This document shows, one piece after another, positions 56,096 to 64,000 of a stretch of DNA of 64,000 nt. The DNA comes from Selaginella moellendorffii. Its lineage: Eukaryota; Streptophyta; Lycopodiopsida; Selaginellales; Selaginellaceae. Made by a program: the position numbers and the translations under genes. The stretch lies in the NCBI RefSeq assembly GCF_000143415.4, contig NW_003314328.1, positions 833,889-897,888 of the forward strand, in the 5' to 3' direction. The notes under the pieces are model-generated. The model saw only the letters and a program-made list of their open reading frames with translations, was not told the DNA's origin and made no database searches. Each line of letters starts with the position of its first letter. Position 1 is the stretch's first letter.

Positions 56096-56679
56096 GTGGG
56101 GGGGGGGGGGGGGGGGGGGGGGTATTAAAGGTTCCCAAATTTTAATAGGGAAAGGGGGGAGGTCAGGGATTTCCCACCCACCTGGGGGAAAAACCAACCC
56201 CCGGTTGGGGGGTTATTTTTTTTCTGGGGCCGCCTTAGGGAAAAACCCCAGTTCCCCACCCTGGTAAGTGGGAAAAAAACCCTGTCCCCCTGTTAGGCCC
56301 CTAATATACTGAAAAATTTTCAAACTTTCTTTGGGGCCCTGTTTTGCCTGGTAACCTTAAAATTGGGAAGGTGGGTGCCCCAAGAATGTTCCCAGGCCCT
56401 TCGGGCTTTTGTCCCTTCACTCCTTAGGCTGTATACTCAGGAGTTACTCTGTGGTCCGGTTTTGTCACTCTTTGGTTCTATGCTTAGGAGTTTGGCACTG
56501 TTCCTTCGTTCAGTGGCCCAAGGCCCTGAACCTTGGGTTCCACACCACTGTCCTATGGACACATGGCATGTGACATATGGCATATAACATGTGGCACATA
56601 GAGGGTTTAGGTTTCGCTTCGTGGTGTTATCCTATGGTAAATCACCATAAGATAAAGGGTAAAAACCACATGCGCTACA
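56096..56679 (+). repeat. LTR of the second family with a long G tract and an apparently corrupted segment
   Basis: A run of about 24 G at 56,098-56,122 is followed by about 270 bp (56,123-56,395) full of doubled and tripled bases (ggggg, aaaaa, ccccc). It aligns only loosely with the corresponding LTR positions at 50,870 and 36,354. From about 56,396 the sequence is again clean and matches 36,600-36,876. The LTR ends near 56,679 before the primer site. Confidence 0.55.
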
Positions 56680-56681
56680 TT

Positions 56682-56694
56682 TGGTATCAGAGGA
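56682..56694 (+). other. Primer binding site (initiator Met-tRNA type)
   Basis: TGGTATCAGAGGA follows the LTR end (GCTACATT). Same family and position as 36,882. It defines plus-strand orientation for the copy running to about 59,015. Confidence 0.7.
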
Positions 56695-58594
56695 TACATC
56701 TCAGTGACTACTATCCAATGAGATTGGGCAACTAGTCTCATTGTATATGTAAAGATGAAAACAATGATCCAAGTGGGTATATGTTTGGGTGCTAAAACTT
56801 TGCATTCATTCCTTGAGTAACTTGGTGTTGGATTAGTTTTGAGTTTGGTAAAAAAGAGAGTGGCATGAGCTTGTCTGTGTTGTGAACAAAAGTTAGTAGT
56901 GTTGGGTGTTGTAAGTCTCTATTGGTGGAGTGTTGCATTTTGTCAAATCGAGTTGATATTTGATACTCACATAAACCTTTATAGTAGTGACATAGGCATT
57001 GCTTATGGTGTTGCTCAATTGATGATCAAGTTATTATAATACTTATATCATATCCATGTGATCGTGAGCAATGTGTTTACGAAGTTGTTTAGTTAAACGA
57101 TGATCAACCCTAAAGTGGCTGATAGAGAAGCTAGTCTACTTACATATAATAGCATTGTAGTAGCTTTGACTAGATTCTCAATGATGGTCCATTATGTTAA
57201 GCTTAAGTTGGTTCCTTAGTTCCTTGAGTTTGCCCATTAAAGTGATGGAAAGGGTTATAACATTCACTTGTTATGGCTTATTGGTTTATTTGTTAGCACT
57301 TGGAGTAGATTGTTGGATGAAAAAAGCGTGTAGTTGAGGTATTGACATCGATAGCACTTGTGTTAGTAGAAATGGTATTATTATTTTGAGTGATGAGGAA
57401 TTTTTCTTAAAGCTTGACTTTTCATGTCATTTTTTTTTTTTTTTTAATGTTTTGGCTTCACATTAGATCTTGAAAGTGGTTGAAGAAGAGTGTTAGTGCA
57501 ATATGGATATCCGAAGTTATAGTTTTCATGATCAAGCCTTAGATGTTCATTTTGCATTTTACAGATATCAGTGTTGGATGTCAGATATATGCGCAAAGAT
57601 GTTCAATACTTAAGCATATTGTTGGATCATGAGAATTTGTGTTGAGGTGAAAATATGTGAAGTTGTAGGTAGGAGGAAGTTGGTTGAGTCTTGAAAATTT
57701 ACACTCCTGGACTGAGAATCATTCTTTCTCTAGGATGGAAAATTTTCCACAAATTTTCTTAGGCTTTTCCAATGGCTAATCTGTTGATCACTTTGCTCAA
57801 AAACCATTTCGTATTTGTAAGCCAAAATGTAGTGCAAATAGTGTCAAAGTCAGTACAAACTAATGAAGGGGTTGGAGTTGACTTTGGTTGGCTTACACCT
57901 TAGTAAGTAATTTGTAAGATGCAACCCGAATGGGATGCTAATTTTTGGGGCTAAGGCAATTGAGTTGAATAGAGTCTGAAGTTGGTGTAGAAAAGTGGCC
58001 GTTGTGCTTTTTTTAGAAGGGTGACCCTAGTGCCTTTCTTCTGTAGCGTTATGTTTGGTGGCAAATTGCACTTTTCATTTCATTAGACTTTATGAAAGTA
58101 GTGAGCTCTCACTGATCTTGATTTGGTCTTGCTAACTTTGCGCCTTAGCTGAGGATAGTAATGTCCAACTTAGTTGTTTGTGGTTAAAATATTGATACCC
58201 GTACTATAACTTTGTCTATGAGGAAGTTGTGTACTTGTCGGTGAGCTTATTGTGGTTGAGTTGGATTCAAATAGTCATTTAGTTCATGTTTGTCTATGAA
58301 CCTTTATCTCGTATCTGGGGTATTACGTTCATGTTGGACAAGTATATGACTTGATGACATGAGTTTAGTGTTAGGTCTTGTGAATGCAAGTTGAAAGATT
58401 GCTTGTTAGTTGCTTGGCAACTAGTGATTACTTGTAGACTTCGTCGAGAACTGTTTAACACTTGCTTCGCTGAATGATGATCTAGTGGTGATGGGTTTAC
58501 TTTACCAGATGGTATTGCGAAGGATCGTGTCGTTAGACTTACATGGGTTTTCCATGTCGGCATGTCGACTCTACCTCTGTCGATATCATTCTGG
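56695..58594 (+). repeat. Eroded internal region of the second LTR family (copy 4)
   Basis: Matches the other copies at 32,880-35,400 and 52,010-54,100 in order, with internal loss. No open coding frame survives until the integrase end at about 58,595. Confidence 0.45.
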
Positions 58595-59014
58595 TTGCGT
58601 TTCGTCTATAGTGTCTCTGAAAAGAGGTGGCAATGCTAAGCTGTCTCCATGGTATTGTGGGTTTTGGACAATTTTACAGTGTGTGGGAGATCTTGCATAC
58701 ACTTTAGACTTGCCAGCTAGTTCAAAGATTCATCTAATGTTCCATTTGAGAAAGCTTAAAACGTGTTTGCACTCTGATGATGTCATGGATCAATTCATCA
58801 TCCAGGTCCTAGAGATTGATGCTGAGAAAGTTGGGTTGGCTAATATTCTTGCTCAAAGATCGGTGAAAACACGCTAGAAAACAACTAGGCAGTTGTTAGT
58901 TCAATGGAATGGTTATTCCATGGATAAAGCTACATAGGAAACTGAGGATGACATGAAGAGAGTGTTTCCAAATTTTGGTTATGACTTAAATGACATTCCT
59001 AAGGAAGGGGAGAA
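58595..59014 (+). pseudogene. Gypsy integrase C-terminal domain and chromodomain remnant
   Basis: In one frame the plus strand reads 'NAKLSPWYCGFWTILQCVG', 'AYTLDLPASSKIHLMFHLRKLK', then a spacer, 'ILAQRSVKTR', a stop (58,876), 'QLLVQWNGYSMDKAT', a stop in place of Trp, and 'ETEDDMKRVFPNF'. This is the order found at the C terminus of Ty3/gypsy chromovirus polyproteins (KL-x-P-x-YxGPF...HPVFHVSxLK, then a chromodomain). It shows that the eroded family is a chromovirus with plus-strand coding. 59,015-59,612 beyond it is non-coding. Confidence 0.75.
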
Positions 59015-59612
59015 TTGAGTTCTATAACCATATTGATATATGATTTAAGTCGTTTGTTCTATTCTCATTCTCTTGTTTCCATAATTGTATTGTCATGCAA
59101 GAAAGCTGTATTGCTTTCTTTATTTCGTGGCCGTTTGTCGCAATGTTGGTGTTGCCATTTGCACATCTTTTCTCCATGGTTATATTGCTTTAGACTCCTT
59201 TCATATGAGGCTTGTTTAGCTTCTTGAGGCTGCCAAGTCATGAGGGAAGGAGAATAACACAAACCACAAGAATATTTTGAGAATATTTCATGGCTAGTGG
59301 GATTTAAGGCTCTAACACCTTAAGGGTTGGGAGGTTGGCCTAGGGTTCACTCTCTTGTTTGTTTCAGCTACAAGGCTCTACTCGTAGATGTTGCTCACGG
59401 GCTTGTACTTTAGGATTCTATCCTCTTACTTCAAAACTTTTGCTTCTTGGAGCTGAAATCCAAGATGTGATAGGCACCTTGAATCATGGAGATCAAGGTC
59501 CACATTCAGCAACAAATTTTAGGAGAAAATTCTGGATGTAGCTAATATATAGCTAGTGTTTCTTTCTTCTTTCATAAAGCAATTGTTTTCAGTTTCCTTC
59601 TGAAAAGATCTT

Positions 59613-60762
59613 TGTAAGGAACCAATTCCCTGAGGTGTCGAAGGCCAAAGGATCCTCGAAAGCACGACCAAAACGATAAAGAGTTCATCGGATAAGACCA
59701 AGTCCGAGATCGAGTCCAAGATCGAGTCCGAGACCTACTCTAAAACCGAGTTCGAGACCGAATCCAAGATCGAGTCCGAGACCGACTCCGGGACCGAGTT
59801 CAAGACCACGTCCGACTTCGGGACCAAGTTCGAGACCGAGTCCGAGATCGAGTCCAAAATCGAGTCCGAGACAAAGTCCGAAATCGGGTCCGAGGTCGAG
59901 TCGGAGATTGAGTCCGAGACCGAGTCCAAAGTCAAGTCCGAGATCGAGTCCGAGACCGAGTCTGAATACTAATACAGGTCATAGGGTGAAAGCCCAAAGC
60001 ATGTGTCTCCCGAGGGGGGGAGGGGGCTACAGGGGGTTCCAAAAGTATAGTAGGGATAGTGAGGTCTAGGAACCAGTCTTAAAGAAACTCTCTAGTAGTG
60101 CTTCCAAACTGACTTGAGGTTGAAACTAGGGTCGAGGGGCCTTGGGTGGGAGTGAGCATGGACTCGGGTGGTGCCAGAGGGGCCACCCAAGGAAGTGCTC
60201 AAAAGCAACTCCCACTCCTAGAAGGGAAATTGATTGCAGTGCTCCCAACTCTTGTGGAGTGGTGCCCCACTTGAGTACCTTGTGGCTCATTGGTCCTTGC
60301 CCTTCCTAGGGGCTTGGGCCTTCCCTTCGGGATGGAAGTGGGGGGGTAGAGGTACCCATACTGGGCCGTTAAGCCACAGTGTTTTGCCTTGGCATCCCAA
60401 AACAAGTGTTCCACCCAAAGCTTGGGATTTAGAGGGTCTCATGATCAAGTCTTGTTGTACCAAGGGATGTTAGGAACTTGGAGGCTTGGTGTGCTTGGCT
60501 GCTTGTGCCTACGGGGAGTGTAGTTGAACCTTAAGTCCAGTCTAACTCGGGGAGGGGGATTGGGAGAGATTTGGGAATCTGTGGATGGATGGTTAACGCT
60601 TCGTTGCTCGTGTAGTGAGTAGCTAAAACCATGTAGGACCAAGTAGCAGCTGGTACAATAGGCAGGAACCTTGGCGAAGGAACTTAGCTAAAGCCAAGGT
60701 AGTGTTGGTCGGATAGATGAGGTAAACTGGCAAATTGGAAAGGAAAAAATGTGTGGCTTACA
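59613..60762 (+). mobile_element. 5' LTR of type-A gypsy chromovirus, intact-looking
   Basis: Starts TGTAAGGAACC and ends GTGGCTTACA (TG...CA with inverted TGTAAG/CTTACA), 1,150 bp. The 5' part has a 12-bp array close to GAGTCCGAGACC (59,697-59,972), then GGTGAAAGCCCAAAGCATG, a G-rich tract (60,015-60,031) and the GGTC site (60,063-60,066) at which element B inserted in the paralogous LTR. The downstream half is shared with the 5S-bearing LTR at 14,719. Promoter elements are not obvious. Confidence 0.85.
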
Positions 60763-60765
60763 ATT

Positions 60766-60778
60766 TGGTATCGAAGCC
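60766..60778 (+). other. Primer binding site of the type-A chromovirus
   Basis: TGGTATCGAAGCC begins three bases after the LTR. It differs slightly from the standard TGGTATCAGAGC initiator-Met primer site. Confidence 0.7.
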
Positions 60779-60821
60779 TTTTCCTCAGTTCTAGTAAAGG
60801 ATAGAGGCAGATTGCTGGGAG

Positions 60822-63800
60822 ATGGCAAAGGAAGGGCGTAAACGAACCAAGGTGGAGATGGAACCTCCTCCGGAGCTGGAGCCTTCGGTCAAACAAGAGG
60901 CTATGGATGAGGAATCCTTGCATGAGGAGGACTCCAGTGAGGAAACTTCTAAATAGGAGTCTAGTGGTGAGGTTCAGTCATCCAAGGCTCGATTGGACAT
61001 TTTAGAAGGACAATTGGCACAGACCAGTGCCCTACTAGAGACTCTCGTATGCAAGCTAATGCGTGACGAGAAGCGGAAGAAAAAGCAAAAGACTACAGAT
61101 GCTGGCAGTGCAAAAGGTGCAAACCCTTTGGCAGGGACAGAGGCAGAACCAAACAAGGTTGAACAGACCGAAGTGGAATCAATCCCTCAAGCAATTCCCA
61201 AGTATAAACCAAAGCCCCCACCGGTCTTCAAGGGAGTGAATGACTATAAAGTGGTGGAGGATTGGTTTTACAATATGGAGGACTATTTCCGAGTGTTGCA
61301 ATTACCAAGCTTAGAGAAAGTCCCATATGCAAAACCATACTTGGCAGATAATACCAAGTTTTGGTGGAGAATGACAAAGGCCAACGAAGGACTGGTGGCC
61401 ACTTGGGAAATGATGAAGGTGAGGATTAGTGCGACTTATGTTCCTCTGAATGCTACTCTGCACCTAAGGGATGAGCAGACTAGGCTGAAGTAGACTAGAA
61501 CCATTCAAGGGTATGTGAATGGGTTTATGGCAAAGAGGATACTTGTCACAGATATAGGTGATATAGACGTTTTCCATGCCTTCATATCGGGCTTGCAAAC
61601 CTAGGCTTGTGGTGAGGTGATGCGTTGGAACCCGACCAACTACAAGGAAGCATTGGATGTGGTTATCAAGGTGCATTTCAATAATAACTTGTAAAAGGGG
61701 AGCATGACAAGGTCAGGGTCCACGTTTAGCAAAAGGGCCAAACCAAGGGGAACATATGGCAAAGGGAAATTCAAGAAGAGTTTCTTTAAGAATGAGTCCT
61801 CGGGGTTCCGGAAAGGCAAATCCAGTGGCTAGCGAGCGAGTATGTAGGGGAGTCAAGCAAAAAGAGACAAACTCACGGATAAAAAGGGCAAGTCAGCTAG
61901 CAACGTGGGAAACAACATATGCTACAACTACAGTGAAGCAGGACACTTCTCGAGGGAATGTCCCTACCCAAAGAAGGCCAAATCCAATATGGCCATTAAG
62001 TCGGGTGAAATCCAAACTGAAGTACGTGATCTAGTCCTTAATTCAAAGTTACTCATTACACAAGCAACTTTGGTAGAAAGTCATTTGTGACATCTATTAG
62101 CCCTCCAAGGCAAGCTCGGAGGTGGCTTTGTTAAGATCCTTATTGACACGGGTGCTTCAGATAATTTTGTGGCTGCAGACATAGTCTAGCAAGCCGGACT
62201 AACGGTATAGCAGCTGGGTGAACCAAGGACTATAGTGTTTATTCAAGGTAGCCAAAGCACCAATGAGGTACTTTGACAAGTGAGAGTCGAAGTGGGGATG
62301 TAGAAAGTAGACATGGATTTCACCGTGTTGGACATGGCGGGATTTGATGTAATCTTCGGGATGGATTGGTTCAATCGGTTCGTGGTAGCCCTGCATGGAT
62401 AAGGTAGGAACCTGTGGTACTAACGAATGCCCGGGGAGAACAATCCAGGGTGGAGGACCAGGATGTAAAGGTAGGGCAATGTAAGGCCAAAGATTCCTGC
62501 TTAAATCTGGTGTCCACGAGAGGACAACTCACTAAAGGAACCAAGGCAACATTTTTGTGCTTACTCTCGGTGAAAAGTGACAAAAAGATAGGAACAAAAG
62601 AAGTACATTTAGTGATCCAATGGGTGTTGGACCAATTCCAGGATACCATACTAGAGGAGCTACCGGCAGGGTTGCCCCCTGTACGACAAATAGAACATAA
62701 AATTGAGCTGGTCAAGGGTGCTAAGGCGATGGTTTGTCTCCCCTATCGTTTGAACGAAAAGGAACTCGAGGAGCTCAAGCACCAACTAGAAGAGTTGGTG
62801 GAAAAAGGGTATGTTAGGTTGAGCAAGTTGCCGTATGGGGTGCCAGTGTTATTTGTGAAAAAAAAGATGAATCTATACGCATGTGCATAGACTACTGGTT
62901 GCTCAACAAGTATACAAAGAAGAACAAGGACCTTTTGCCAAGGATTGAGGACCTGTTCGATAGGTTGGGAAAAGCAAAATACTTTTCGAGGATTGACCTA
63001 AGGTTAGGATACTACCAAATCAGGGTAGCAAAGGAAGATGCCGAGAAGACAACCTATCAAATAAGGTATGGGAGCTTTGAGTTTCTAGTGATGCCCTTCG
63101 GGCTATGCAATACGCCGGCAACGTTTTCGGTGCTGATGAACCACATCTTTATACCCTATCTGGATCAATTCGTGGTTGTCTATATTGATGACATCCTAAT
63201 TTATAGTGAGATGCTAAAGGAGCATGCCAAACACTTGATGAAAGTGTTTGAGAAACTAAGGGAACACCAGCTGTATGCTAAAGAGAGAAAATGTGACTTT
63301 GCTCAACAAGAAGTAAAGTTTCTCGGGCATATGGTGGGCAAAGACGGGCTCAAGGTCGACCCTGAGAAGGTCCAAGCGATCCAAGAATGGGAACGACTAT
63401 CGAATGTACACGAGTTAAGCGCATTCTTGGGGCTATGCAACTATTACCAAAAGTTTATCAAACATTATTCGAAAGTAGCCTTGTCTGTAACGGACCAAAC
63501 GGGAAAAGGGAAGATGATATGGACAGCAGAATGCGAGGCAGCATTTGTCCACCTCAAAGGGAAGTTGAGGAAGGCTCCCATATTGGTGTTATTAGATTTT
63601 GGTAAGGACTTTGAGGTAGAAACAGATGTTTCAGACTTTGCATTGAGTGCAGTGTTGAAGCAAGACAACCATCCAGTAGCATTCTTCTCGAAGAAGTTGG
63701 ACAAGGCTCAGCAGAAGTGGTCTGCCCACAAGAAGGAATTGTTTGCAGTGGTCAAGGCGCTCAAGGAGTGGAGACACTACCTTGGGAGACACTTCAAGGT

Positions 63801-64000
63801 TTACACGGACAATGTGGCAATGAAACACTTCTTGTCATAGCCCGACCTAAAAGGGAAACAGGGTCGGTGGGCTAATGCTTTAGCCAAGTTTGATTATGAG
63901 ATTCTATACAAGCATGGGAAGAGCAACATCATGGCAGATGCTCTAAGTCGAAAAGCGAGCTTGAAGTTGGCGATATCCATGGGAGCTAAGGAAGGTAACC
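60822..64000 (+). pseudogene. Gag-Pol of type-A Ty3/gypsy chromovirus, decayed and cut by window end
   Basis: Begins ATGGCAAAGGAAGGG at 60,822. Gag follows (conserved 'YKPKPPPVFKGVNDYKVVEDWFYNME' region, quoted in part: FKGVNDYKVVEDWF, about 61,230). A zinc knuckle remnant CYNYSEAGHFSREC (about 61,920) has its second Cys changed to Tyr. A retropepsin site ILIDTGAS lies at about 62,140, then RT (62,660-63,400; CIDYWLLNKYT, YIDDILIYS at 63,181) and RNase H (63,600-63,950; TDVSDFALSAVL, YTDNVAMKHFLS, NIMADALSRK). Integrase would start past 64,000. Many in-frame TAG codons (first at 60,954) and a frameshift in the A run near 62,858 make it defective. Confidence 0.85.

Noticed and set aside
56085-56267. 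Gly-rich open frame
   Set aside because: It is the translated poly-G run and the noisy segment after it.

Overview
The window looks like transposon-dominated nuclear DNA of a land plant. The reasons are the chromovirus-type Ty3/gypsy elements with initiator-Met-like primer sites, a 5S-rRNA-bearing LTR of Cassandra type, PIF/Harbinger and MULE-like transposases, many short introns, and pseudogene decay dominated by CAG-to-TAG, CGA-to-TGA and TGG-to-TAG changes as expected from plant CG/CHG methylation. A seed-free plant (fern, lycophyte or bryophyte) is my guess from the gene types; the sequence does not prove it. I see no ordinary host gene.

Layout. 1-487 is the right end of one copy of a large DNA transposon (A0). 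1,089-12,980 is a second, complete copy (element A). 38,980-48,967 is a third copy in the opposite orientation (element B). All share 24-bp terminal inverted repeats starting AAGCTCTATTTCG and make 4-bp target duplications (TTGT for A, GGTC for B). B sits inside a gypsy LTR whose paralogue at 59,613-60,762 preserves the uninterrupted site. Between A and B lies a different large composite (about 16.2-31.8 kb, element M) with a decayed MULE-like/SWIM transposase. M was itself invaded by a PIF/Harbinger element (25,131-28,890) and by a 194-bp solo LTR carrying 5S rRNA sequence (29,277-29,470). From 31.8 to 38.6 kb and from 49.7 to 59.6 kb are eroded LTR retrotransposon copies. From 59.6 kb to the end is a gypsy chromovirus: 5' LTR, primer site, gag, protease, RT and RNase H, running off the window before integrase.

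Main biological point. Elements A and B each carry two divergently transcribed genes. One is a transposase of the DUF7869 type with a DUF8039-like N terminus. The other, once spliced in frame across its short introns, reads as one very long protein: a ParB/sulfiredoxin-fold domain, a SAM-methyltransferase-like region, a basic-then-acidic disordered linker, a Pro/Thr-rich stretch, and an FCP1/NIF-like HAD phosphatase domain. A third, small gene encodes an 85-residue protein with a SLPxSxYYTPG motif. Element M, with a quite different transposase, carries its own ParB-methyltransferase gene and its own YYTPG protein, so the accessory pair seems to travel with unrelated transposases. A and B are also peppered with about twenty copies each of a 22-24 bp near-perfect palindrome, in intergenic DNA, inside 49-56 bp introns next to the 3' splice site, and in frame inside exons. 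None was seen in the rest of the window. All copies here look inactivated.
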